Below, one piece after another: positions 1-9,696 of a stretch of DNA of 56,289 nucleotides. Under the pieces are notes generated by a model. That model was not told the origin of the DNA. It saw only the letters and a list, made by a program, of their open reading frames with translations, and made no database searches. Origin of the DNA: Bog-950 sp964493695 (lineage in GTDB: Bacteria; Bacteroidota; Bacteroidia; Chitinophagales; LD1). The translations under genes were made by a program, and so were the position numbers. The stretch covers positions 1 through 56,289 of the forward strand of contig CAZBPG010000016.1 of assembly GCA_964493695.1 (NCBI GenBank), written 5' to 3'. Position 1 is the first letter of the stretch, and each line of letters begins with the position of its first letter.

Positions 1-6
1 TTTTGC

Positions 7-79
7 TTTGCAGTTGGTTTAAACCAACTGCAAATGCAGGATAAAAGGAAATTTTCTGTTTAAGGCGACTAAAGTCGCC
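7..79. repeat. Two perfect palindromes downstream of uvrC
   Basis: Positions 7-34 form a perfect 28-bp palindrome centred on GGTTTAAACC. Positions 64-79 form a second hairpin with arms GGCGACT and AGTCGCC and a 2-nt centre. They lie beyond the 3' end of uvrC, so as RNA they could end or protect its transcript, though no clear U-tract follows. Small perfect palindromes of this kind recur between genes throughout the window. The rest of 1-192 shows no gene I can support. Confidence 0.6.
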
Positions 80-192
80 AACAACTAGCAACTTGGGTTA
101 TTTAGAGAGAGAGGTGGTGGCTTAGGGCAGCAATCTTCCGTAACTGCGCGGAAAAGGAATGGTTTCGCGAGTGTGCTTTTTATGTAGCGAAC

Positions 193-2007
193 TCACGGTG
201 AGTTTTTATTTGCACGTAACGATAACTGCTCGTGAATGCTTTTTGCCTTACTGCTGCCAATTACTTCGGTTAATTCTTCTAAAGAAACTTCTTTCAGTTT
301 TTTTACACTCTTATACTTTTTCATCAGCAACTCAAAGGTCTTTTTTCCAATGCCTTTTATCTGTATTAACTCCGAGTTCAGCGAAGAGTTACTTCTGCGC
401 TGCCGGTGGTGTGTAATGCCAAAGCGGTGCGCTTCGTCTCTCATGCGCTGAATTAACTTTAACGATTCTGATTTTTTATTGATGTAAATAGGCAAAGTGT
501 CTTCCGGAAAATATATTTCTTCTAACCTTTTTGCAATGCCCACAATTGGAATTCTGCCATACAGGCCAAGCTGTTTTAATGCATCTGCCGCACTGCTCAA
601 TTGTCCTTTGCCTCCATCTACAATAATCAGTTGCGGAAGTTCCTGCTCTTCTTCCATCATTCGCTTGTACCTGCGCGTAATTACTTCGCGCATCGAAGCA
701 AAATCATCCGGACCTTCCACGGTTTTAATATTGAAGTGCCGGTAGTCTTTCTTCGATGGGTTTGCATTTTTAAACACCACACACGCACTTACCGGATTGG
801 TTCCCTGAATGTTTGAATTATCGAAACATTCAACATGCACCGGCAGGTCTTTCAGTTTCAAATCTTCTTTCAGCGTTTTCATAATGCGGAAAGCCGGTTT
901 CTTTTCTTCCGAAGTCATGTTTTGCTTTACCCGTTCCTGCCGCATATAAAGCGCATTTTTTACAGCCAGGTCAAGCAAACGTTTTTTATCGCCAAGTTGC
1001 GGAACAGTGAGTGTTATATGCTCAAACGGAAAATCAATTTCGAAAGGAACAATGATTTCACTGGCCGGTTCAGTTTCTTCCATCGAATGTTCGATAATGG
1101 CCCGCAGCAAAAGTTCTTCTCTTGTTTCATCCAACACCCGCTTTACTTCCATCGCCCTTGTTTTTACCACTGTTCCGTTTACAATTTTCAGGTAATTCAT
1201 AAATGCGGCTGTTTCACTTTCAGTGTAGCCGTAAACATCAATATCCGTTAGTTTCGGGTTGACGATAGTAGATTTGCTTTCATAGCCCGAGAGTATCTCA
1301 ATCTTTTCGCGAAACTCTTCTGCCTTTTCGAATTGGAGGTCGGCAGCATACTCACTCATCTTCTTCTTCAAATAAAATTTTACCGAGCCGAAATTGCTTT
1401 TCAGAATGTTTCGTATCTGGATAATTTCCTCATCATAATCTGCTGCCGTTTGCAATGCCTGGCATGGCCCCAGGCAATTTTTCAGGTGATATTCCAGGCA
1501 CACTTTAAATTTCCCCGCTTCAATATTCTGCTGCATCAAATTCAAATTGCAGGTGCGCAACGGAAAAATCTCTTTGAGTAAATCCAAAACAATTTTGGCA
1601 TTGAACACCGAAGTAAACGGACCGAGGTATTCCGAGCCATCTTTAATCACTTTACGGGTAAAAAATACTCGCGGAAAAGGTTCTTTCTTAATGCAGATGA
1701 AAGGATAGGTCTTGTCATCTTTCAACATTACGTTATATCGCGGCTGGTACTTTTTAATCAAAGAATTCTCTAACAAAAAAGCATCCTGTTCCGTATCTAC
1801 AATTACAAACTCAATCTTATTGATGAAATGAATCATCCGCTTAATGCGGTTGGAGTGCATGTTGTTCGTGAAATACGAACTCACCCGTTTCTTCAAATCT
1901 TTCGCTTTACCTATGTAGATGATTTCTTCCTGCTCGCTGAGATATTTATAGATACCCGGCTGATTGGGAAGTGTAGCGCGATAGGAGTTAAACTCTTCGG
2001 AGGTCAT
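193..2007 (-). CDS. uvrC: Excinuclease ABC subunit C (UvrC)
   Basis: UvrC makes the two incisions around a bulky DNA lesion after UvrAB loading in nucleotide excision repair. The 604-residue product has the usual length and order: an N-terminal GIY-YIG nuclease domain (GIYKYL then IYIGKAKDLKKRV, residues about 18-45), a cysteine-containing middle region (CLGPCQAL), a UVR motif near residue 220 (LQFEKAEEFREKIE), an RNase H-like endonuclease domain (HVECFDNSNIQGTNPV; IVDGGKGQL) and C-terminal helix-hairpin-helix DNA-binding motifs (IKGIGKKTFELLMKKY). The start gives MTSEEFNSYRATLPNQPGIY, a normal UvrC N-terminus. It appears monocistronic. A perfect dyad AAAGTTTT-tcg-AAAACTTT at 2031-2049 lies 24 bp upstream and may be a regulator site. 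Identification is secure. Confidence 0.97.
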   Translation of the reverse strand: MTSEEFNSYRATLPNQPGIYKYLSEQEEIIYIGKAKDLKKRVSSYFTNNMHSNRIKRMIHFINKIEFVIVDTEQDAFLLENSLIKKYQPRYNVMLKDDKTYPFICIKKEPFPRVFFTRKVIKDGSEYLGPFTSVFNAKIVLDLLKEIFPLRTCNLNLMQQNIEAGKFKVCLEYHLKNCLGPCQALQTAADYDEEIIQIRNILKSNFGSVKFYLKKKMSEYAADLQFEKAEEFREKIEILSGYESKSTIVNPKLTDIDVYGYTESETAAFMNYLKIVNGTVVKTRAMEVKRVLDETREELLLRAIIEHSMEETEPASEIIVPFEIDFPFEHITLTVPQLGDKKRLLDLAVKNALYMRQERVKQNMTSEEKKPAFRIMKTLKEDLKLKDLPVHVECFDNSNIQGTNPVSACVVFKNANPSKKDYRHFNIKTVEGPDDFASMREVITRRYKRMMEEEQELPQLIIVDGGKGQLSSAADALKQLGLYGRIPIVGIAKRLEEIYFPEDTLPIYINKKSESLKLIQRMRDEAHRFGITHHRQRRSNSSLNSELIQIKGIGKKTFELLMKKYKSVKKLKEVSLEELTEVIGSSKAKSIHEQLSLRANKNSP

Positions 2008-2122
2008 TTTTGATACACAGTTTGCTTTGTAAAGTTTTTCGAAAACTTTTGAAACAATAATACGATTGCCTCCGTATAATTAGGTATAGTTCTTTAATTA
2101 GTGAAATAGACTAAGCAGAAAT

Positions 2123-2153
2123 AAAAAAGGAGGAATAAAATTCCCCCCTTTTT
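2123..2153 (-). terminator. Intrinsic terminator of the T9SS cargo gene
   Basis: On the minus strand, just after the stop at 2174, a G-run and AAT pair with ATTCCTCC and run into a T-tract (GGAATTTTATTCC core, small internal loop). This stem plus U-tract is a standard Rho-independent terminator. It separates the T9SS cargo gene from uvrC. Confidence 0.6.
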
Positions 2154-2173
2154 GAAAGTTAAAGTGAAGTAGA

Positions 2174-4072
2174 TTAATATCTGGATACGACCAATTTTTT
2201 GCTGTAAACCTTATTGCCTGCAGTAATTACTGCGGTATAGGTAGCATCAGCGAGAATATTTGTGTCGAAGTAAAGCGCATTTTCGCCTGAACTCAGATTG
2301 TGTTTGTATTGCGACAACTCTCTGCCAAGCATATCGAAAAGTTTTACATCAATACTTTGGGCTATGGTAGTATTCACAATAATTCTTGAAAGGTCTCTGG
2401 ATGGGTTTGGTATAAACTCACTCACAGTAAACACATCACCGGAGGTAATCATGGCATTCACAATGTAGGTTTCTTCGTTGTGTCCGTCATTATCAATCTG
2501 GTTAAGTTTATAATAGTAAAGCACATTAGGCGCCACGCTATGGTCATCAAACGAGTAGGTTTGAGTGGTGTTCGAATTGTTATGTCCGTCAACCCATCCG
2601 ATGTTGGTAAAATTAATTCCATCGGTGCTTCTCATTACCTCAAAACCACGGTTGTTAATCTCAACAGCTGTTGCCCACGAAACCTGAATAAACTCGTTGT
2701 TAACAGGTTCGGCCTTCAAATAAATAAGTTCAACCGGAAGGGCATTGTTTGATTTTGATTTCTTAATGGCAAAGTGAGAAAAGCCCGTATACACACCTCC
2801 CGGAACACCAGGATTAGTAAACGGATAGCACTGTGTGTTGCGAGTGTAGGTTACTAAATCACTCATATCTGAAACAGCGAATGGATAACCGGGAGCCGAT
2901 GTGTTAGACATATCAGTCCAATTATCACCACTCTGCGAAGGGTCATCATTAACCGCACTTCTGTAGTGCATTGTTCTCCATGTTTCTTCGCTGTAATAAG
3001 GCTCAATCATTCCTTCATCTGTAAAGTTAGTAGGGAATGTTTCTAAGCTGTAAGTGCTGCTGTTATTTATATCTGAGGCATGAAAACTCCAGTAGCCGTG
3101 ATTCTTAATTCCATCCTCTAAAATTACCCACTGCTGCACATTCGGGCTGCATGGATTCGGTAAAGAACCCGGCCAAACTCCATCTGCTCCGTATAGCACA
3201 TTCATGCCACCATTGTCGGGAAGTTGGGTGCCACCACAACCAATACAATACTGGCTTACAGTGCCTATATATCCAAGCGGATTAGACGATCCGTTACAAA
3301 ACATCCCCCTTACATCATCAGCACCATTGTCTATACTTTCAAAATTAATTCTTAGCGCTTGATAGCCTTTAGTTGCTGTTCCAATAGGATAAACATAAGG
3401 AGTGCCAGTTTGGCTTACAGCCCTCTTAAGTCCACCATCACCGTCTCCTCTTGCACCTCTGGTTTGTACAAACGAGTCAACACTACTAGTGCTCCTATTC
3501 ATGGAAAGAGAAGCGTATCCTGCTATTGAATTAATGGCCGGATTTGCTATATACAATTCATAGTCGTTATTAGAGCCATCATAGGTTCTGATAACACCTT
3601 TACCACTATTGTTTGTTACCTGCGAATTTGCAGTAGGGGTATACGTGTTTCCACTGGTAGCACTTCCGAAAACAAGAGAACCCTGCACGCGAACAGGCGT
3701 TTGTAATTCGACAGCAGTTGCAGAGGTGCCTTTGTCTACTATCAAGTTATAGAAACTGTTATTAAGTGCGTCATTAAACTCGCCTACAACAGATTGGGTA
3801 CCATCTCCAATAAACTTTACCGCCTTTTCGGTACCTGATCCGGGGTTGGCCGGATAAAACTTAGTACCCAAAGTATTGTCAATGTTTCCTTTCAATTCAA
3901 TAACACCGTCAGTGTTTATCTCACCCTCGTTGGTTATTGTCCCCTGCACATGCAACAATGCACCTTCCTGAACATAGACCGCTGCCCCTTTGTTGTAAAA
4001 AGCATTCGGATCAAGGGTTTGAGCAGAAACGAAGAATGGAGTAAAAGACAGGAAAAGTAGAACCTTTTTCAT
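2174..4072 (-). CDS. Secreted T9SS type A sorting domain protein
   Basis: A 632-residue exported protein of unknown function. An N-terminal signal peptide (MKKVLLFLSFTPFFVSAQ) leads into a region with repeated strand-like GxIxLxGxIDN patterns. The C-terminal 80 residues form a type IX secretion sorting domain: FIPNPSRDLSRIIV, then DVKLFDMLGRELSQ, ending KVYSKKLVVSRY. Known T9SS biology predicts Sec export, passage through the T9SS outer-membrane translocon, and removal of the C-terminal domain with attachment or release at the surface. Residues about 455-540 (LPVELIYLKAEPVNNEFIQVSWATA...) resemble the fibronectin-like segment that often precedes such domains. A PorW/SprE-like protein encoded downstream at 6540-9575 fits a cell that uses this route. 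No catalytic motif is evident; adhesin or structural roles are guesses. Confidence 0.9.
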   Translation of the reverse strand: MKKVLLFLSFTPFFVSAQTLDPNAFYNKGAAVYVQEGALLHVQGTITNEGEINTDGVIELKGNIDNTLGTKFYPANPGSGTEKAVKFIGDGTQSVVGEFNDALNNSFYNLIVDKGTSATAVELQTPVRVQGSLVFGSATSGNTYTPTANSQVTNNSGKGVIRTYDGSNNDYELYIANPAINSIAGYASLSMNRSTSSVDSFVQTRGARGDGDGGLKRAVSQTGTPYVYPIGTATKGYQALRINFESIDNGADDVRGMFCNGSSNPLGYIGTVSQYCIGCGGTQLPDNGGMNVLYGADGVWPGSLPNPCSPNVQQWVILEDGIKNHGYWSFHASDINNSSTYSLETFPTNFTDEGMIEPYYSEETWRTMHYRSAVNDDPSQSGDNWTDMSNTSAPGYPFAVSDMSDLVTYTRNTQCYPFTNPGVPGGVYTGFSHFAIKKSKSNNALPVELIYLKAEPVNNEFIQVSWATAVEINNRGFEVMRSTDGINFTNIGWVDGHNNSNTTQTYSFDDHSVAPNVLYYYKLNQIDNDGHNEETYIVNAMITSGDVFTVSEFIPNPSRDLSRIIVNTTIAQSIDVKLFDMLGRELSQYKHNLSSGENALYFDTNILADATYTAVITAGNKVYSKKLVVSRY

Positions 4073-4103
4073 ACGGAAGTTTTTGTTTACGAATTACAAC
4101 TAC

Positions 4104-4132
4104 CAAAATAACAAGTATTATGCCTTTGTCAA
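4104..4132 (-). promoter_or_regulatory. Predicted promoter of the T9SS cargo gene
   Basis: Reading the minus strand, TTGACAAA (TTG at 4132-4130) is followed after 18 nt by TTATTTTG (4111-4104), 7 of 8 to the Bacteroidota -7 consensus TAnnTTTG. Transcription would start near 4097, about 25 nt before the ATG at 4072. The remaining spacer (4133-4266) shows no gene. Confidence 0.5.
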
Positions 4133-4266
4133 GTATAAGCAACAAGTATTTTTCAAATAGCTGATAATAAGGGTATTATAATGTGCTTTGTAAGTTTTCG
4201 GAATTAGGGGTCTCTTTGAGTTTGGATAGAATACAAAACAGGGGTTGTATAATTTAATGGTATACG

Positions 4267-6495
4267 CTACTCAAACTCATTTCCCTTTTCTCCACTACTG
4301 TTTCCTATAAACTTCCCACAATCCATTTCAATGTTGATGCGCTCGTTAGGTGGCGGGAACTTGTGTCCGGCATTTACTTCATTCTTAAAGTTCAAACTAT
4401 CGGTGTAAACCTTTTGAAAAAATTTTGCCCAAATGGGAAGTGCTGTACTGGCTCCCTGTCCGTTTTCCATACTGTGAAAGCGGATGTAACGGTCATCGCA
4501 ACCTACCCATGAACCGGCAATCAAATCGGGGGTTAAACCAATGAACCAGCCGTCAGAATAATTTTGTGTGGTACCGGTCTTGCCCAGTATATCGCCCATC
4601 AGGTTCCACCGGTAGCGCAGGCGTGAAGCAGTTCCTCCCTGTACCACACTCCGCAGCATCTCAGTCATCACATAAGTAGTTTGTTCATCGAGTGCTTCAT
4701 TTTTGTTGGGTACAAAATCCTGCAACACATTTCCGTTGCGGTCTTCAATACGAGTGATAAATATCGGTTCTACATGCGTGCCACTGTTAGCGTAAGTGGT
4801 ATAAGCCCCCACCATTTCGAATAATGAAATATCGGCCGAACCGAGGCAGATGGAAGGCTGCACCGGTATCTCACTTTTTACTCCCATCGTCTGAACCATC
4901 TTTACCACACTCTCCGGTCCTATTTCGTGCATTAGGTAAGCTGTGACAGAATTGATAGAGTTTGCGAGCGCTTTCCGCAAACTAAGCATACCACCATACT
5001 TTCCATCGCTGTTGCGGGGAGTCCAATCCTCTAAGAGCCCGAAGCGTGGGTCCGTTTTTTCAAAAGTAACCGGTTGGTTCGGCACTTGAAAACATGGCGA
5101 GTAACCCTTATCGCGAATGGCAACGGTGTAAACAAAGGGTTTGAATGTTGAACCGATTTGGCGCTTGGTGTTAATGTTTACATGGTCGTACTGAAAGTAT
5201 TTATAGTTAACACCACCAGCCCAGGCACGGATAAACCCTGATTCAGGATCAACGGCCAGAAAGCCGTTTTGTAAAATCATACGATGGTAGCGGATAGAAT
5301 CATACACGCTGATAAGCGTATCTTTTTCTCCCGCTTCATCATACGAAAAAACTCTGCGCTTACCCGGCTTCTTCAAAACAGCATCAATCTCTGCTTCTGT
5401 TTTGCCCTGCTGTTTTAAATCAATGTATTCCGGACAATGCGAATAGATAGCTTTCCATTCCTTAGGAAAATCTTTCCAGGGGTCTTTGCCGGTCCAGTAA
5501 GCAAAAAACTTTTGCTGCACTTCTTCTAAATGTTCGCGCTGCGATTCTTCGGCATATTTTTGCAGCCGCGAATCAATCGTGGTGTAAATCCTTAGCCCAT
5601 CTTTGTAAACATTGTATTTGCTGCCATCAGGTTTACGGTGGGAATCACACCAGTCTTTCATCCACATCCGCAAATATTCACGGAAATAAGCCGCCACCCC
5701 TTCGTTTTGCGTATCGGCACTAAAATTCAGTTTGATGGGAAGCTTAAACAGCGAGTCGCGTTCTTCGCGGGTAATGAACTTATAATTGTAAAGCTGGTCA
5801 ATCACCACATTTCTGCGCTGCAGCGAAGCCTCAGCTCTTGAACGCGGATTGTACTGCGAAGGTGCTTTGAGCATACCTACCAGCACAGCCGCTTCTTCTG
5901 CTTTTAACGAGTCAACCGGTTTGCCGAAATACACATAAGCCGCTGATTTAATTCCAAATGCATTGTCGCTGAAAGGCACGGTGTTGAAATACATAGCCAT
6001 GATTTCTTCCTTGGTGTAAGAACGCTCCAGTTTTACAGCAATAATCCATTCTTTCAGTTTGCGGAACACGAGCTGAATTTTGTTGAGCCGCTCGCGCGGG
6101 AAAAGGTTTTTTGCCAACTGCTGTGTCACGGTGCTTCCTCCGCCTCCACCGTCCTGACCAATAAACCCTTTTAGTACCCGCAACAAGGCGCGGAAGTCAA
6201 CACCGGTATGATTAAAGAAGCGAATATCCTCTGTAGCGAGCAAGGCGTTTTTTAAATTGGGGTTGATGTTTTCATAGGCAATGTTGCTTCGGTTCTGTAG
6301 ATAAAACTTGCCTATTACTTTCTTATCCGTTGAAATGACTTCAGTGGCCAGACTGCTGTTAGGGTTTTCCAGTTCTTCAAAACTGGGCATATAACCCATT
6401 TTGCCGCTGGCAATTAACCAGAACAATAGCACTACTATTAAAATACTGCTTAAAAAACCAACCCAAAGCGCAAGAAAGATATTTTTGTTCTTCAC
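4267..6495 (-). CDS. Bifunctional penicillin-binding protein 1A family
   Basis: Class A PBP that polymerises lipid II and cross-links peptidoglycan. The 742-residue protein starts with one membrane anchor (residues about 7-29). The GT51 glycosyltransferase domain shows ATEDIRFFNHTGVD with the catalytic Glu, and GGSTVTQQLAKNLF. The transpeptidase domain has all three signatures: STFK nucleophile (RQIGSTFKPFVYTVA), SIN (ALANSINSV) and KTGT (GKTGTTQNYSDGWF). The length is typical for Bacteroidota PBP1A. The C-terminus is short and polar. It lies 44 bp downstream of the PorW/SprE-like gene on the same strand, so the two are probably cotranscribed as envelope genes. The family is certain; the exact paralogue name (mrcA/pbpA) is not. 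Confidence 0.95.
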   Translation of the reverse strand: MKNKNIFLALWVGFLSSILIVVLLFWLIASGKMGYMPSFEELENPNSSLATEVISTDKKVIGKFYLQNRSNIAYENINPNLKNALLATEDIRFFNHTGVDFRALLRVLKGFIGQDGGGGGSTVTQQLAKNLFPRERLNKIQLVFRKLKEWIIAVKLERSYTKEEIMAMYFNTVPFSDNAFGIKSAAYVYFGKPVDSLKAEEAAVLVGMLKAPSQYNPRSRAEASLQRRNVVIDQLYNYKFITREERDSLFKLPIKLNFSADTQNEGVAAYFREYLRMWMKDWCDSHRKPDGSKYNVYKDGLRIYTTIDSRLQKYAEESQREHLEEVQQKFFAYWTGKDPWKDFPKEWKAIYSHCPEYIDLKQQGKTEAEIDAVLKKPGKRRVFSYDEAGEKDTLISVYDSIRYHRMILQNGFLAVDPESGFIRAWAGGVNYKYFQYDHVNINTKRQIGSTFKPFVYTVAIRDKGYSPCFQVPNQPVTFEKTDPRFGLLEDWTPRNSDGKYGGMLSLRKALANSINSVTAYLMHEIGPESVVKMVQTMGVKSEIPVQPSICLGSADISLFEMVGAYTTYANSGTHVEPIFITRIEDRNGNVLQDFVPNKNEALDEQTTYVMTEMLRSVVQGGTASRLRYRWNLMGDILGKTGTTQNYSDGWFIGLTPDLIAGSWVGCDDRYIRFHSMENGQGASTALPIWAKFFQKVYTDSLNFKNEVNAGHKFPPPNERINIEMDCGKFIGNSSGEKGNEFE

Positions 6496-6539
6496 GCGGG
6501 CGAATGTAGAAAGAAAGTTGTTTTAGAAAATCGGAAGAG

Positions 6540-9500
6540 TTATTTGTAAACTCTCCTGAAGAACTTGTTGTATTCGTCTACATTCTTTTCAGAAAGCAGG
6601 ATGCTGAAATTGGTGTTCGAAATACAGGTAATGGCGTATTGTTCAGGTTTCAAATCGTTGAAAAGTTGGTCCTGTTTCTTAATCTGGTTGAAATAAGGCA
6701 TGGCATCTTCGCGGTTCTTAAACTGGCGAATGTTAATGAGTTTGTTTTTGCTGTCAATCAGCACCTGTTTGCTTACCAGTCGCTTTTCCGGCACCACCGA
6801 TGAATTGTAAGCATCTACTTTAGCCATGGTGCTCATTACTGAACTTTGAGGGGTCGCAGGGTCTTTGATATAAATAATAAAGTAGTGCACCGCAGCATCG
6901 GAACGGGAGTAAGCAGAGGTGGTATCTTCTGTAACTGCCTCCGGTTGTTTAACAATAGTATCTTTTACAACCGTGTTGCTTTTTGCAATGGTATCACCGG
7001 CCGGTGTTTGTGTTTTGCCATCTGCACTTTGTGCTTTGGCGCTGGTATCTGTTTTTACATCGGCACCGCTTTTAATGGCCAGTTGTTTCGCTTCGTTCAG
7101 CTTTTGCAATAGCTCATTCTGGCTCGTATCCACCGATGAACTCATGCCCAGATATTTTGCATTCAGCGAGTCGCGCTGCAAAGTATCTTTACTCAAATCA
7201 ATTTGCGGCAGCGATGACTTGTTGAGGTAAGCCAAAAGATCGGTCGCTGTTTTCTTTACTTCCACATCTTTTGTCTTGTTCACTATTTTGTTGAGTGCCT
7301 GTACATAATCGCTTAAGCGGTTTTGTTTGGCCAACACCAGTGCTGCCAGTAACTGAAACTTGGCACTCAGCGGATTCGGTTTAAAAAGATTGTCAGCCAT
7401 CTCGGTTTTGTACCAGGCACTGTCTAAACTGTCTCTTGAGTAATCGTTGTAAGCCAGTTGATAGTAATTATCAACTTCCTGCTCTTTTTGCTTAGCGGCA
7501 TTAATGTAATTAGGGTCGCGCAGAACTTTGGCAATCACACTTTCGGGAAACTCCTCCAGTATTTTGTTTTTGTACTCCTCTGCCTTGGCAGTTTGGCTTT
7601 GGCTTTTTGCAATCAGGTAAATGTTATAGTAACTTTCGAGCAGCAGTTTGTTTTTAGGAAAGCGTGCGTTTAGTGTTTCAAACATCTCGGTAGCCTTGCG
7701 GTTGTTGTCGAGCCCATCTTTATAAATAGTTCCGGCTGTGTAATAAGCATCTACTAACCGGTCGTTCGATTTATCTAACTTCTCGGATGTGGTGGGAATA
7801 TTAGCAAGCATTTGCTCCTCAACTGTGCCCGCAACCGTGGCCGGCAATGAATCTTTAACAGCAGCGGTGGCTGAGTCGCTGGCCACAGTGTTTTCATCTT
7901 CTACAATTGCCGAACTCTTGTTTTTTCTTCTCCAGTTTTCTTCCAGTTTTCTCCTGCCCCATTTTTTAATAAAATCATTATAACCGGTGGCACGTGTGGT
8001 AGGATTGTAGAAATACCAACTGAAAGTTACACCCTGCAGAGGGTTTTGTAACTGGCTGGTGTTGGTGTTGGGTGTATTCGGTAAGTTATTCGGCTGCAAT
8101 GGTTGCTGGCCCCCGTTGTTTTTCTTCTCTTCTTCTTTCTGTTCCTTCTTAAAAATAGCATCACTAACCACTTTCTTTCGCTGGGCTTCAGGCAGCGCTG
8201 CTAACTTTTGCAAGCTGTCTTCATCAGCAATTATGTTCAGTTGAGTTACTAAGTTTTCCAGCAATTTATCCCGCTCTTCTATTTCCGGATAGCGCGCATC
8301 GTTCTTCGCCATAAAACTCATGGTAGAATCGTAGAGGAATTTGGAAGCCACATAAGCTTCGTCTTCGTAATCTAACTCCGCCAGTTTCAAATAAGACAGT
8401 GCTTTCTGGTCATCATTGCTGGTTGAGAAGTCAACCGATTTGTGAAGAAACTTGCGGGCATCAGCGCGGTTGCTTTCAGCAAGCGAAAGCAAAGCCAATT
8501 CGTAATAAACCTGGTCCCAGTAATCTTTATACTTGCCATCCTTCGCCATCTTAGCCAGCAGCGAACGCATCTCGGCATTGTTGTTGCCGCCCCTGCCAAG
8601 TTTTGCCATTTTTATTTTGGCATAAAACTCCATATCGTAATTCGGATTGCTCTTCAATACCTTTTTGTAATGCTCAATGGCCTTTCCGTTGTTACCGGTT
8701 AAGGCATAGCACTGTGCCAATACAAAATGCGGACGCACCACTAATTTTTTCCGCTTCTTAACCTTCTTCGTGTTTACGTATTTCTCCAGTGGTTCAATAG
8801 CTGCCGCATATTCTTTTTGAGAAACACGTAAGTCGCCCTCTGCCAAATCCAGCAGCGGGTCAAAAGTTTTGTAGAACAAATCATCGCCTCTTACATAAGT
8901 TACAACGGAAGATGCTTCATCAAATTTATTTTGACGGGTATACGTTTTTATGAGCCACAGCAGCGCCTGACTACGGGCAGGTGTATGAATCCAGATAGAA
9001 ACTTCAGGACGCTGGTCCAGTTTTTCCAGCGTTTGCGTACCGTCTTTGTTTACTATCACTTTCACTACCGGTTTCTTCTTTTTCTTCTTTGCTTTTACAT
9101 AAGCTTTCACCGGCTTGCCGAGGCTCTTCATCACCTTTACATAATCTACTCCCTCTTTGTATTCGGTGGTAATAAACTTGAAACTCGCACTGGCCTTATC
9201 GTAATCGCCTTTCAGATAGTTGGCCTGACCAATCAGCAAAAAGTGATCATCGCTCCAGTTAGCCGCACCGCGCAGTTGAATAGCCAGCGTGGAGCGCTTC
9301 ACCACATCTTCCAAATCGCTGGAGTAACTCGCAAACTCTTTGTAATCGCTGTAATGGTAAACCGGAATAACGGAATCAAACTTATCCTTATGGCTTTCGA
9401 GAGAAAGCTTATAAACGTTCTTCAGTTTTTCATTTGAATTAAAATAAGCGTTGTAATGCGAGGTAAGATCCAGAAATGCCTGGGTAGGCAAAATGGCATG

Positions 9501-9575
9501 ATTGGTTGTTGAACAACCCCACATGAACACCAGCGAAATGTAAAAGAGAAATAATAATAGTTTTGTCAGCTTCAA
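6540..9575 (-). CDS. TPR lipoprotein, PorW/SprE-like (gliding/T9SS)
   Basis: Large TPR-rich protein. In Flavobacterium and Porphyromonas, SprE/PorW lipoproteins are needed for gliding and type IX secretion. I start it at a TTG (9575), giving KLTKLLLFLFYISLVFMWGC: a lipoprotein signal with lipobox Cys, about 1011 residues. A longer reading from 9875 overlaps the divergent M23 gene and its start region, adds unrelated hydrophobic sequence, and would run through a promoter-like element; the nearest ATG (MWGC) leaves no signal. Tetratricopeptide-like helices dominate residues 60-600; basic linkers (KKKKKKP) and a Gln/Asn/Pro-rich stretch occur. The C-terminal 110 residues (VHYFIIYIKDP...) form a separate alpha/beta domain. 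The family assignment rests on its N-terminal FLDLTSHYNAYFNSNEKL pattern and architecture. A search against PorW/SprE would decide. Confidence 0.8.
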   Translation of the reverse strand: MKLTKLLLFLFYISLVFMWGCSTTNHAILPTQAFLDLTSHYNAYFNSNEKLKNVYKLSLESHKDKFDSVIPVYHYSDYKEFASYSSDLEDVVKRSTLAIQLRGAANWSDDHFLLIGQANYLKGDYDKASASFKFITTEYKEGVDYVKVMKSLGKPVKAYVKAKKKKKKPVVKVIVNKDGTQTLEKLDQRPEVSIWIHTPARSQALLWLIKTYTRQNKFDEASSVVTYVRGDDLFYKTFDPLLDLAEGDLRVSQKEYAAAIEPLEKYVNTKKVKKRKKLVVRPHFVLAQCYALTGNNGKAIEHYKKVLKSNPNYDMEFYAKIKMAKLGRGGNNNAEMRSLLAKMAKDGKYKDYWDQVYYELALLSLAESNRADARKFLHKSVDFSTSNDDQKALSYLKLAELDYEDEAYVASKFLYDSTMSFMAKNDARYPEIEERDKLLENLVTQLNIIADEDSLQKLAALPEAQRKKVVSDAIFKKEQKEEEKKNNGGQQPLQPNNLPNTPNTNTSQLQNPLQGVTFSWYFYNPTTRATGYNDFIKKWGRRKLEENWRRKNKSSAIVEDENTVASDSATAAVKDSLPATVAGTVEEQMLANIPTTSEKLDKSNDRLVDAYYTAGTIYKDGLDNNRKATEMFETLNARFPKNKLLLESYYNIYLIAKSQSQTAKAEEYKNKILEEFPESVIAKVLRDPNYINAAKQKEQEVDNYYQLAYNDYSRDSLDSAWYKTEMADNLFKPNPLSAKFQLLAALVLAKQNRLSDYVQALNKIVNKTKDVEVKKTATDLLAYLNKSSLPQIDLSKDTLQRDSLNAKYLGMSSSVDTSQNELLQKLNEAKQLAIKSGADVKTDTSAKAQSADGKTQTPAGDTIAKSNTVVKDTIVKQPEAVTEDTTSAYSRSDAAVHYFIIYIKDPATPQSSVMSTMAKVDAYNSSVVPEKRLVSKQVLIDSKNKLINIRQFKNREDAMPYFNQIKKQDQLFNDLKPEQYAITCISNTNFSILLSEKNVDEYNKFFRRVYK

Positions 9576-9593
9576 AGCACGAAACAGTTTTGG

Positions 9594-9624
9594 CGAGTTA
9601 TTTAACTCGTAAGCAACAAAAATA
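9594..9624. promoter_or_regulatory. Divergent promoter/operator region
   Basis: On the minus strand TATTTTTG (9624-9617) matches TAnnTTTG perfectly, placing a start of transcription near 9607 and a leader of about 30 nt before the proposed TTG start at 9575. The same bases read CAAAAATATTTTG, nearly self-complementary, so a weaker -7 (TATTTTG) faces the M23 gene. An inverted repeat CGAGTTA-tt-TAACTCG occupies 9594-9609, at the predicted start of the minus-strand transcript. No good -33 TTG was found for either direction. Confidence 0.4.
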
Positions 9625-9696
9625 TTTTGTTTTAGCAGAAATAAAAGACGGTAAACAGTGAGTGATAAGTGGCGAGTGGTGTAACCGCAGTTTAAA